NCBI GenBank assembly: GCA_964526965.1
Contig: CAZGML010000001.1
Span: forward strand, 76,529 to 140,528
DNA length: 64,000 nucleotides
From: UBA6265 sp964526965
Lineage (GTDB): Bacteria; Chloroflexota; Chloroflexia; Thermomicrobiales; UBA6265
Direction of reading: 5' to 3'
Shown piece by piece: positions 25,555-34,066 of this stretch. Numbering within the stretch: the first letter of the stretch is position 1; each line of letters starts with the position of its first letter. The position numbers and the translations under genes were made by a program. Under the pieces are notes generated by a model. It made no database searches. It saw only the letters and a program-made list of their open reading frames with translations, and was not told the origin of the DNA.

Positions 25555-26349
25555 TCATGCGGTTTTCTGTGTGGCAACCCTGCGATACGCAATAACGCCA
25601 ACCCCGACGATCATCAGCGCGAAGCTGAGCCAGTAGGCTGCGGGGAGTGGCCCGATGTAGAGACTGTCTGTCCGGATGCTCTCCAGGATAAGGCGGACAA
25701 ACCCGTAACCCACCAGATAGATCCCGAAAATCATGCCCGGACGCAACCAGCGCAATCGGTCCTGATTCAGCACCAACACCGTCAGCACGGTGCAGAACGT
25801 GAGGCTAAAGAGGGATTCGTACAAGAAGGTCGGGTGGAAAGTGGAGTACTGCTCGTAGCCTACGGGACGGCGGGACGGGTCGATAGTAACTGCCCACGGC
25901 AGTCCGGTCGGCGTACCAAAAGCTTCCTGATTGGCCCAGTTGCCCCAACGGCCAATGGCCTGGCCCAACGCAAGGGCGGGCACGATGACATCGAACCACC
26001 GCCAGATGCTGCCCTCGCGGTTTCGCAACAGCAGCCACGCGGCAAGGCCACCACCGATAATAGCGCCATGAATGGTGAGCCCACCCGTTCGGAGGTTGAT
26101 CGCCCCAATCAGATCGCTGCTAAACCGATCCCACTCCAGGATCACGTAGTAGAGCCGTGCACCGACAATTGCCGCCAGCACCACAATCGGGGCGATATCC
26201 AGCAATATCTCACCATCGAGTCCGACCTGGTTCGCGAGCCAAACTGCGAGCCCGACGGCAGCGACGATGCCCAGCACGATAAAAAGCGCATACCAGCGCA
26301 CCTCTATCGGCCCGAATGAGATTGCGACTGGATCAGTTAGCGTGGGCAT
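25555..26349 (-). CDS. lgt: Prolipoprotein diacylglyceryl transferase
   Basis: A 264-residue inner-membrane enzyme that adds diacylglycerol to the lipobox Cys of prelipoproteins. It has about seven membrane spans, the N-terminal RWYALFIVLGIVAA segment, the conserved GGLTIHGAIIGG, and the family signature GQAIGRWGNWANQEAFG. The start overlaps the end of the pfkB-type gene by 17 bases, so it is the last gene of the rel-pfkB-lgt operon. Confidence 0.95.
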   Translation of the reverse strand: MPTLTDPVAISFGPIEVRWYALFIVLGIVAAVGLAVWLANQVGLDGEILLDIAPIVVLAAIVGARLYYVILEWDRFSSDLIGAINLRTGGLTIHGAIIGGGLAAWLLLRNREGSIWRWFDVIVPALALGQAIGRWGNWANQEAFGTPTGLPWAVTIDPSRRPVGYEQYSTFHPTFLYESLFSLTFCTVLTVLVLNQDRLRWLRPGMIFGIYLVGYGFVRLILESIRTDSLYIGPLPAAYWLSFALMIVGVGVIAYRRVATQKTA

Positions 26350-27265
26350 TAAGAAACTCCGTCACCTGGTTCATCGTGGGCAATCCATCCATTGCCCCGG
26401 GTTTGCTGGTGGCGAGGGCTCCACACGCCATCGCAAAGCGAAGATCACTTGCATCAGCACCTTTCCAGCCACGCGCGATCATTCGGCTCACAAATCCGGC
26501 CGTGAACGCATCGCCGGCGCCAGTCGGCTCAATGGCATGTACGGCAAATACGTCCTGGCGGATGCGCTGATCCCCCACACGCAGCAACGCTCCGCGACTA
26601 CCGTCCGTGATGACGGCAATTGGCGGATCGATGCGGTCGAGCACATCAATTGCGTCCTCTAGCGAATTGACGCCCCACATATGGTGCGCATCATCCACGC
26701 TCATTTTCACTACCGTGCTGGCCGTTAAGCCTGCCATGATGAGCATGCGCAGGTCTTCCAACGGCATAAGGCCCGGCCGTACATTGACATCAAAGACCAG
26801 GGGGATAGAGCGCTCGCCAGCCATGCGAATCGCCGTCAGGACGGCGTCTGAGCTCGGGCTCGCGCACATGGCTACCGAGCCGAAGACAATGGCTTCGGCA
26901 TTATCGAACTCCATGTCATCTGGCGAAAGCAATCGGTCCGCGTGCCGGTGGATACGGAAGTGCCCGTCGCCGTCGTCGTCCGCCCATGCGAGCGCAAGCG
27001 TGGTGGGTGTGTTCTCAGCAAAGCGCACGCGGGATACGTCCACGTCCTCTGAGCGCAACTTCGCATGGAGCCGCTCGCCGAACGGATCGTCTCCGAGCAC
27101 GGTGCGCATCTGCACCGGAATCCCGAGGCGCGCGAGACCGACAGCGACATTGGCAGGGGCACCGCCTTCACGGATCGCCAACGAATCACCGCTCACCAGA
27201 TCGCTCCCTTTGGGCGCGATGAGGTCAATCAGGCACTCGCCAATAGAGACGACGGGTCTTGTCAT
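26333..27265 (-). CDS. PfkB-family carbohydrate kinase (fructokinase-like)
   Basis: A 310-residue ribokinase-family sugar kinase. The N-terminal substrate region (SIGECLIDLIAPKGSDL; REGGAPANVAVGLARLG) resembles fructokinases, and the C-terminal ATP/anion-hole motif is EPTGAGDAFTAGF with the catalytic Asp. It would phosphorylate fructose or a related sugar; the exact substrate is not certain. It overlaps rel by 4 bases (ATGA) upstream and lgt by 17 bases downstream. Confidence 0.88.
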   Translation of the reverse strand: MTRPVVSIGECLIDLIAPKGSDLVSGDSLAIREGGAPANVAVGLARLGIPVQMRTVLGDDPFGERLHAKLRSEDVDVSRVRFAENTPTTLALAWADDDGDGHFRIHRHADRLLSPDDMEFDNAEAIVFGSVAMCASPSSDAVLTAIRMAGERSIPLVFDVNVRPGLMPLEDLRMLIMAGLTASTVVKMSVDDAHHMWGVNSLEDAIDVLDRIDPPIAVITDGSRGALLRVGDQRIRQDVFAVHAIEPTGAGDAFTAGFVSRMIARGWKGADASDLRFAMACGALATSKPGAMDGLPTMNQVTEFLNAHAN

Positions 27266-29577
27266 GCGGATGGGCGAACTTTGGCCACCGGCGGGTCCGC
27301 CTCGCGGCGGACTTTATTGACCTGACGCAATTGCTCCAGCTTGGTCAGCATCATGGAGAGGTGGTTGATATCTTCGACCTCGACGACCGCACGGAAGGTG
27401 ACGGTACTGTCCTCGTGGGTTTGCGTGGTCATACTGAGGATGTTCACCCGCTGGTCAGCCAACAGGGTCGAAATATCCTTGAGCAATCCAACCCGATCTT
27501 CTGCATCGATGATGATCGCGACCGGGTGCGTCTCGTTGCGCTGATTGCCCCAGTTGACGGGTACCAGGCGTTCGGGATCGGGGATATGCGTGACGTTGGG
27601 ACAGTCCTGTCGGTGGTATACAACCCCGCGCCCGCGGGTGATGTAGCCGATAATCGGCTCTGGCGGAACAGGCTTGCAGCAATTCGCCTGCATGGTGAGC
27701 ACATTGCCCGCGCCCATAACTTCCACCTTGGCCGGCTTCTGGGGTACCCGCACCGGGTTGGATTTTGGCGCGACGTCCTTGATGCTCACATCCAGCCGGG
27801 ATGTGATGCTGTGCGCCGAGATAGCGCCGTAGCCAATGGCGGCATAGAAGTCGTCCAGCTTGGTGTACCGCGGGTACTTCTCCATCACCTCTTCGTGCGC
27901 GATATTCAGCGCCAGGCGTTGCAGCTCCTTCTCCAGGGTGGACTTGCCACTGGCGATGTTCTCGTCGCGTTCCTGACGGCGGAACCACTGCCGAATCTTC
28001 TCGCGTGCCGAGGCGGTTTTGACATATCCGTTCTCGGCTTGCAGCCAATCGCGCCGGGGGCCTTTCACGGATTTACTTGTGCGAATCTCCACGACCTGGG
28101 CATTGTTCAGCTCGTATTTAAGATCAACTTGCTGGCCGTTGACAGTAGCGCCCACGGTCTGGTGCCCGACTTCGGTGTGAATGCGATAGGCGAAGTCGAC
28201 AGGCGTGGCGCCACGCGGCAGCTCGATAATGTCTCCCGCCGGTGTGAAGCAATAAATCATGTCCTGGAAGACATCGGACTTGAGGCTCTCGACGAACTCT
28301 TCGGCGTCGGCAACCTCGTCACGCCAGTCCATAAGCTGACGCAGCCAGGTGATTTTCGCCTCGAGGCGCTGATCCCCCTGTGCGCCTTCCTTGTATCGCC
28401 AGTGTGCGGCGATGCCGTACTCGGCGACCTGGTGCATCTCCCATGTGCGGATCTGGATTTCCACCGGGTGGCCTTCGGGGCCGATTACCGCCGTGTGGAG
28501 ACTCTGGTACATGCTCTCCTTTGGCGTGGCGATATAGTCATCGATCTCGCCCGGTACGGGGTGCCACATGCCGTGAACCAGCCCGAGCACCGAGTAGCAC
28601 TCGGTGACATCGTCCACAATAATGCGCACGCCGATGACGTCGTAAATCTCATCAAACGCGCGGTTCTTGCGGTTCATCTTGCGATAGATGGAATAGATGT
28701 GCTTCTTGCGCCCGTACATCTCGGCGTTGATGCCGGCGTCGGAAAGTAGCTCCTCGAGCTCACCGATCACACCCTCGAGCGCGGCCGCGGTGGATTCGCC
28801 GCGACGCTCCAGCTCTTCGGTGATATGGCGGTATTGCACCGGATTGAGATATTTGAAGGCCAAGTCCTCCAATTCGGACTTGACCTGCCAAATCCCCAGG
28901 CGGTTTGCGAGCGGGGCGTAAATCTCCATTGTCTGCTGGGCGATCTGTACCTGCTTGTCGCGACGCATGGACCCCAGCGTTCGCATGTTGTGCAGGCGGT
29001 CGGCGAGCTTGATAAGTACTACGCCAATATCATCGACCATAGCCAGGAACATCTTGCGAAGGCTCTCGGCCTGGTGCTCCCGCTCTCGCTCCTGCCGGTT
29101 GCGGCCATCGTCTGCGTCTGGCATCCACTGGATTTTGCCGAGCTTGGTGGTGCCGTCGACGAGGTCGGCAACCCTGGTGCCAAACACCTCTTCTATCTGC
29201 TCGTAGGTAATCTCGGTATCTTCAACGACATCGTGGAGCAAACCGGCGGCCATCGTTTCGCTATCCAGGCGCATAATCGCCAGGGTACGCGTCACCTCAA
29301 CGGGGTGAACGATGTACGGTTCTCCGGATTTGCGAGCCACACCGCTGTGCGCCTTGTAAGCGACCAGGAACGCCCGCGCCACGATTTCAATATCGTCGCT
29401 GTGCTGATCCTCGTCGATAGCGTCGCTGAGTCGGTTGAGCGCTTCCTGGACGGATGGTTCAAACGATTCCGGTGGGGGCACAACAAGCTCATGCTCGCTC
29501 TCCTGCCGGGCAGGGTCAGCAAACATGGCAATTGTTTCAATCAGGTTCGAATCAACCTTGGTGGGAGACATAGCCAC
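27262..29577 (-). CDS. rel: Bifunctional (p)ppGpp synthetase/hydrolase
   Basis: A 771-residue RelA/SpoT homologue. The HD hydrolase domain is intact (LLHDVVEDTEITYE, His115-Asp116), followed by the synthetase domain (YSIYRKMNRKN; YDVIGVRIIV; the ATPKESMYQSLHTAV loop), a TGS domain (DIIELPRGATPVDFAYRIHT), a zinc-finger-like region (ANCCKPVPPEPIIGYITRGR) and a C-terminal ACT domain. With both catalytic domains complete it should make and degrade the alarmone. It heads a tightly overlapping operon with a sugar kinase and lgt. Confidence 0.95.
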   Translation of the reverse strand: MAMSPTKVDSNLIETIAMFADPARQESEHELVVPPPESFEPSVQEALNRLSDAIDEDQHSDDIEIVARAFLVAYKAHSGVARKSGEPYIVHPVEVTRTLAIMRLDSETMAAGLLHDVVEDTEITYEQIEEVFGTRVADLVDGTTKLGKIQWMPDADDGRNRQEREREHQAESLRKMFLAMVDDIGVVLIKLADRLHNMRTLGSMRRDKQVQIAQQTMEIYAPLANRLGIWQVKSELEDLAFKYLNPVQYRHITEELERRGESTAAALEGVIGELEELLSDAGINAEMYGRKKHIYSIYRKMNRKNRAFDEIYDVIGVRIIVDDVTECYSVLGLVHGMWHPVPGEIDDYIATPKESMYQSLHTAVIGPEGHPVEIQIRTWEMHQVAEYGIAAHWRYKEGAQGDQRLEAKITWLRQLMDWRDEVADAEEFVESLKSDVFQDMIYCFTPAGDIIELPRGATPVDFAYRIHTEVGHQTVGATVNGQQVDLKYELNNAQVVEIRTSKSVKGPRRDWLQAENGYVKTASAREKIRQWFRRQERDENIASGKSTLEKELQRLALNIAHEEVMEKYPRYTKLDDFYAAIGYGAISAHSITSRLDVSIKDVAPKSNPVRVPQKPAKVEVMGAGNVLTMQANCCKPVPPEPIIGYITRGRGVVYHRQDCPNVTHIPDPERLVPVNWGNQRNETHPVAIIIDAEDRVGLLKDISTLLADQRVNILSMTTQTHEDSTVTFRAVVEVEDINHLSMMLTKLEQLRQVNKVRREADPPVAKVRPSA

Positions 29578-29729
29578 CTTCCCGATTCAGCCCGGGTGCA
29601 ACCGGGCTGATCACACCAGACCATCCGCCGAGCTACCCACAAGCGTTCGCGGCGGTAAGAGCCTAGTTTAAGGAGATCGAGAGCCCGCGTCAATGATGAT
29701 CGTACGTGCCCGGCGTCTGGAAATCCGTA

Positions 29730-30941
29730 CTATTCGTGGGAAAAATTGAGGAATGTGGCTGCGCTGTTCGCGGAGAAGATCACCATACCGATCGCGCCGA
29801 TCACGGTTGGCCACACCACAACCTCAGGTTCTATATGGCCATACATCCTTAACCCCATGAAAAGTATGCCAAGCGCACAACCGACAGCCATTAACCCAAC
29901 CTGGGGCATTCGCCACGACGGCCACCGCATTTCTTGCACGCCAGCGAGTTGTGGCACGTAGCGGTAGCCGAATCCGCTGATGAGTAATCCGGCAAAGCCG
30001 AACAGGTTTGCCACAACGTGCGCTGATCGCAGGCGCGGACCCAACGATTCATCGATCGCAAACAATACGCCGAACGAGATGCCGGTCAGCATAAAGAGCA
30101 ACGCGAGCACAATTCCCACTCGGGCGGGGGATGCCAGCACCAGCACCGGTGGCAGGATGTTTACTGCCCAACTGATCATGGCGACGGCCATAGAGATCGC
30201 GCCAATGCGGAACAGCCAGTCGATATCCCGGCCAAGCGCAATGGTCATGGTGGGAAGGCCGAACAGGAACGAGACCAACTGCACCGGAATCAGCCGCAGC
30301 GAGGTGTACTCCCGGCTCGCCCAGCGACCGAGCATGTGATAACTGGTACCGGACGCCATGGCGAAGAAGAACCCAAGCAGCATCAGGTGCGCCCAAACGA
30401 GATCCCACCTGCCCTGAGCCGGTGACCAGTAATTCAGCGCGATGCCGAGACCCGTTCCGATAACGACGACGAGGCCACTGATCATGGTGAACGGGATTGC
30501 GAGCCGGTCGACCTTCTGCTGGTGTGTGCGCTCATCCCACGGGATTCGCGGCGGTCGTTCCCCTGGTTGTGAAAAAAGCAGCGCGAGGTTGACGAGAAAG
30601 AGCACCGCACCGGTAAAGGCCAGGAAGTTTCCAAGTCCAACCCAGCCATCGATGCGGTAGCCGTGGCCGAAAGCGATCATCCAGGCGCCTACAATTCCGG
30701 CTCCTACCTGGAGCGCTACAAGCTGCGGGTAGCGCCATTGCTTGCCGGAGTGCGCCGGCAAGGCCTGCACGTTTACGCCATAGATCATGATCGTTATGCC
30801 GCCCAATACCGCGAGCTGCACAGCGGCGGTCCACCATTCGCCGTGAGCCTGGCTATACCCGGCCAGGAAGAGCGCCACGCCCATGGCCAGGGGTGCGGCG
30901 GTAACGGCAACGCCGATAATGCTACGTTCAAATCTGCTCAT
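29730..30941 (-). CDS. Polytopic membrane protein resembling haem-copper oxidase subunit I/NnrS
   Basis: A 403-residue protein with about twelve membrane spans. Histidines sit inside predicted helices in patterns like haem-copper oxidase subunit I or NnrS (WAHLMLLGFFFAMASGTSYH, His185 and His202; SAHVVANLFGFAGLLISGFG). The full set of haem/copper ligands cannot be confirmed by eye. The ATG at 30941 overlaps the stop of the preceding small membrane-protein gene, so the two are translated together. Together with the upstream multicopper oxidase they suggest a redox or nitric-oxide-related module; this is inference. Confidence 0.6.
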   Translation of the reverse strand: MSRFERSIIGVAVTAAPLAMGVALFLAGYSQAHGEWWTAAVQLAVLGGITIMIYGVNVQALPAHSGKQWRYPQLVALQVGAGIVGAWMIAFGHGYRIDGWVGLGNFLAFTGAVLFLVNLALLFSQPGERPPRIPWDERTHQQKVDRLAIPFTMISGLVVVIGTGLGIALNYWSPAQGRWDLVWAHLMLLGFFFAMASGTSYHMLGRWASREYTSLRLIPVQLVSFLFGLPTMTIALGRDIDWLFRIGAISMAVAMISWAVNILPPVLVLASPARVGIVLALLFMLTGISFGVLFAIDESLGPRLRSAHVVANLFGFAGLLISGFGYRYVPQLAGVQEMRWPSWRMPQVGLMAVGCALGILFMGLRMYGHIEPEVVVWPTVIGAIGMVIFSANSAATFLNFSHE

Positions 30942-31408
30942 TGTTTGTTCTTGGATTCTTTGGCTGGCTGCGCACCAAGCTTGTTGCGACCATATATACG
31001 TGGCCACATCTGGGAGACGAAGATAAAGATTGCCAGCACCTGCAGAATCGACGATGCGGCCAGTAGCGTATCGATCCAGGCGCCATCGTATCCATCTCGC
31101 CACAGTGGTTCGGCAATAACGCGCAGGCCAAGGCCGATATTGAGCATTGCCAGCGCCGTGAACGCCTTGTGCTCACCGTAGCCCAGGGGCAGTTCCGGGC
31201 GGCGCTTTCGTGGCAACAGCCAAAAGGCGATACCGATAACGAACTGCACGAACCAGCCAACAAACAGGATGTGGCCATGTGTTGGCATCAACCAGGCTCG
31301 CCAGTTGCCCGGTACCAGGTGCTCCACTAGCATCAGTCCACCGATGACAAACCCCAGCAGCATCCAGATGAGGGAGATCTTAACTGCGAAAATTGTAAAT
31401 CGATCCAT
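30938..31408 (-). CDS. Small membrane protein resembling a CcoN fragment
   Basis: A 156-residue protein with four predicted membrane spans. Its second helix, MPTHGHILFVGWFVQFVIG (His44 and His46), strongly recalls the helix HxHVGxLGW found in cbb3-type oxidase subunit I. The C-terminus is charged. The ATG at 31408 is preferred to a TTG at 31444. It overlaps the downstream 403-residue membrane protein by 4 bases. The pair could represent a split or divergent haem-binding membrane complex. Confidence 0.6.
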   Translation of the reverse strand: MDRFTIFAVKISLIWMLLGFVIGGLMLVEHLVPGNWRAWLMPTHGHILFVGWFVQFVIGIAFWLLPRKRRPELPLGYGEHKAFTALAMLNIGLGLRVIAEPLWRDGYDGAWIDTLLAASSILQVLAIFIFVSQMWPRIYGRNKLGAQPAKESKNKQ

Positions 31409-31462
31409 TATGCCGTCCGTGCGGATTCGGACTGAATAGTCCAACGTATCTAGGCACGATGG

Positions 31463-31483
31463 TAGCGGCTTTGTGAGCCGCTA
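31463..31483. repeat. 8-bp hairpin upstream of the small membrane-protein gene
   Basis: TAGCGGCT (31463-31470) pairs with AGCCGCTA (31476-31483) around five bases. It lies between the multicopper oxidase gene and the membrane-protein pair and might be part of a terminator or leader for that pair. Confidence 0.4.
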
Positions 31484-31526
31484 TCACCTCGACCTCTCAC
31501 CGGCAGCCAGTGTGAAGAGAAACAGG

Positions 31527-31556
31527 AAGCCGCAGCGGATGACTCCGCCGCGGCTT
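31527..31556 (-). terminator. Terminator of the multicopper oxidase gene
   Basis: AAGCCGC-a-GCGGA pairs with TCCGC-c-GCGGCTT across a four-base loop: 12 pairs with a single mismatch. Read on the minus strand it is followed by CCTGTTTCTCTT. It lies about 30 bases after the oxidase stop. Confidence 0.7.
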
Positions 31557-31586
31557 GCCCGAGGAGAAGATCTCTATCCCTGGTTG

Positions 31587-32624
31587 TTATTCTTCGACGA
31601 TGAGGACCGTAACCATTCCGAACATGCCGTGGTCGCTCTCTGCGTGGGAGAGGATGTGGCAGTGGAACGCCCAGAGCCCGGGCTCTGTGCACTCGACGAT
31701 CACATCGAATCGTTGACCCGGCGCAATATTGAGCGTGTCACACCAGTACGGCATTGGCAGGTCCCATCCATCCTGGGCGACTACCAGTTGCGGCATGCCG
31801 TGCAGGTGCATGGGGTGAATCATCAGCCCTTCGTTCATATACCGAACAAGGAGCCGATCTCCCTTCTTCACGGTCACTGCTTCGGTAGACGGGAAGCTTT
31901 TGCCATTGATGCTGTAACCACCAATCGGGCCGTCGTTCAGGATGCAGATGTATTCATGGTCGTAATCCTTCGCGGCCTCTTCCGGGCGCTCAGCGCCTTC
32001 TGGCGGTTCCACAATGAATGCACCAAGCAGCCCCATTGTCACCTGTTTGGCGGCGTTGTGGTGGCTGTGATACATGTGTGAACCGAAGTTGTGCTCCGGC
32101 ACGGTGAACTCATAGGTATATGTTTCGCCGGGCTTGATAGGCGGCTGTGTCAGGTACGGAACACCGTCCTGATCGTTGGGGATGATTAGTCCGTGCCAGT
32201 GAATGGCCGTGGATTCGAGCAGGTTATTTGTGACGTTTACGCGCACGGTATCGCCGGCTGTGATGCGAATGGTGGGGCCAGGGGTGACACCGTTGTAGCA
32301 CCACGCCTCTACCCGCTTCCCGACATCGAATTCCCAATCGACGATATCGCAGGTGAGGTCGAAGACCTTTACGTCGCCGTCCATCTCGTATTCGAGATCG
32401 TAGACGCCATACGCCTCTGTTTCGGCCGGGAACGCCGCAACACCGGCTTCGTGATAGGCATCCATTTCATCGGACGTTAGCGTCTGGCCAGTGAGACCGG
32501 TTGCCTTTGCGTCCATTTCCTTCGCTGCCCACGGGGAAAGCGATGCGCCAAATGCACCAGCGCTCACCAGACCAGCGAGACCATTAAACCTGCGACGTGA
32601 GACTCTGTTTTCTTGTTCTGACAT
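31587..32624 (-). CDS. Tat-exported two-domain multicopper oxidase
   Basis: A 345-residue protein with a twin-arginine signal (SRRRFNGLAGLVSAG). All four copper motifs are present: HWHG (142-145), HSHH (186-189), HPMHLHG (270-276) and HCHILSHAESDHGM (321 on), so types 1, 2 and 3 copper sites can form, with type 1 in the second domain. Length is typical of two-domain laccase-like enzymes, which act as trimers. It may oxidise metal ions or phenols, or serve as a copper nitrite reductase relative. It precedes two membrane proteins on the same strand and is divergent from moeA. Confidence 0.88.
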   Translation of the reverse strand: MSEQENRVSRRRFNGLAGLVSAGAFGASLSPWAAKEMDAKATGLTGQTLTSDEMDAYHEAGVAAFPAETEAYGVYDLEYEMDGDVKVFDLTCDIVDWEFDVGKRVEAWCYNGVTPGPTIRITAGDTVRVNVTNNLLESTAIHWHGLIIPNDQDGVPYLTQPPIKPGETYTYEFTVPEHNFGSHMYHSHHNAAKQVTMGLLGAFIVEPPEGAERPEEAAKDYDHEYICILNDGPIGGYSINGKSFPSTEAVTVKKGDRLLVRYMNEGLMIHPMHLHGMPQLVVAQDGWDLPMPYWCDTLNIAPGQRFDVIVECTEPGLWAFHCHILSHAESDHGMFGMVTVLIVEE

Positions 32625-32806
32625 TGTGTTCCTTCCTCAAACCCGTACCGAACGTGAACGGTTTGAACCAACTAATACAAAGTATGCCGGGAGCCCGTTC
32701 GCAATTCCGTCGGGAAATATTTGTGATTCCTGTGCCAGAATCGTATCAAACCGGACAGATTGTAGGGAAATGTCACACTTGTCTGGTACGAACTAAAGGA
32801 GAACCA

Positions 32807-34066
32807 GTGAACCAACAGCCTGAGATCGACAGAATGCTACACCCGGATGAAGCTCACGCGATTATCGCCAAGGCCATCCGTCAGCTGGATGCGGAGAGCG
32901 TCTCTGTGCAGGAAGCACATGGCCGTATTCTGGCAGAGGACATCATTGCACCCGAGCCCTATCCGACCTTTGCTGCCAGCACGATGGATGGGTATGCGGT
33001 GCTGTCGGAGGATCTTTCGCCCTGGCGGGAAGTGATCGCAACACAGAACGCGGGTGAAGTGATTGAAGCCGAGGTGACCGAAGGATATTGCGTCAGCATT
33101 ATGACTGGCGCTCCCCTGCCACCGGGAGCCGATGCCGTTGTGCCGATAGAAGCAACGCAAATGGCAGATGATCATGTAGTGATCGAGCAGGAAGAGGTAG
33201 CACCTGGCCAAAACATCAGGCCGGTTGGTGTGGATATCGCCGAGGGCGACGAGCTCATCAAGGCCGGGACGCGCCTCGGACCGGCCGAGATCGGACTGCT
33301 GGCCAGCCTGGGCCTAACGCCTATTAATGTCACTCGCAAGCCGCGAGTGAGCATCATCAGCACCGGCGATGAACTGGTGGAGCCACATGAGCAGCCTGGC
33401 CCGGGCCAGATTCGCGACGCCAACCGCTTTACACTGGCAGCGATGCTGGCCAACGAGCCGGTGGAGATCACCTGGGTTGGCATTGCACCGGACAACCGGG
33501 AGGAGCTGGAACGACTGCTCGATGAGCGGCTGGCAAGTGATGATCTCGTGCTGACGTCTGGCGGTGTCAGCATGGGCGAGAAGGACTACATCAAGGCAAT
33601 CCTCTTCGAAGCCGACGATGTCGAGCTCTATTTCCGACGGCTCTATATGAAGCCAGGCAAGCCGCTCACTTTCGCACGCAAGGGTGACGCTTTTGTCTTC
33701 GGACTGCCCGGGAATCCTGTTTCATCGTTGGCGACATTCGACGTGTTCGTGCGACCAGCGATCCACCGCATGATCGGCGCGAGCCAGATTGGGCTCCACA
33801 ATGTGAGGGTGAAGTTGCTGTCTGGTGCGTCACCGAGTGACCGTATTGAATACCAGCGGGGAATTGTCACCGCCACTGCGGATGGTGAGCTCGTGGGGGC
33901 CACGACGGGCGATCAGCGCTCATCGCGGCTGGCATCCTACATCGGTTCGAATGCCTATCTGGTCATCCAGCCGCGAGAATCGCCATACAATGCCGGGGAG
34001 ATGGTTAACGCGCTGATGGTGAAACCGCCATACGCAGAGGACAAGGACAAACATGGCCAAGGATAA
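32807..34066 (+). CDS. moeA: Molybdopterin molybdotransferase MoeA
   Basis: A 419-residue enzyme that inserts molybdate into adenylylated molybdopterin. Motifs: PYPTFAASTMDGYAV, TGAPLPPGADAVVPIE, the MoCF-binding region STGDELVEP, LTSGGVSMGEKDYI and FGLPGNPVSSLATF. The start is GTG at 32807 with AAAGGAG five bases upstream; a longer ORF from 32597 carries an unlikely N-terminus. Its end overlaps the S9 peptidase gene by 14 bases. Confidence 0.93.
   Translation: MNQQPEIDRMLHPDEAHAIIAKAIRQLDAESVSVQEAHGRILAEDIIAPEPYPTFAASTMDGYAVLSEDLSPWREVIATQNAGEVIEAEVTEGYCVSIMTGAPLPPGADAVVPIEATQMADDHVVIEQEEVAPGQNIRPVGVDIAEGDELIKAGTRLGPAEIGLLASLGLTPINVTRKPRVSIISTGDELVEPHEQPGPGQIRDANRFTLAAMLANEPVEITWVGIAPDNREELERLLDERLASDDLVLTSGGVSMGEKDYIKAILFEADDVELYFRRLYMKPGKPLTFARKGDAFVFGLPGNPVSSLATFDVFVRPAIHRMIGASQIGLHNVRVKLLSGASPSDRIEYQRGIVTATADGELVGATTGDQRSSRLASYIGSNAYLVIQPRESPYNAGEMVNALMVKPPYAEDKDKHGQG

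Noticed and set aside
32597..32806. N-terminal extension of moeA from 32597
   Set aside because: The added 70 residues do not fit MoeA and the GTG at 32807 has a strong ribosome site.
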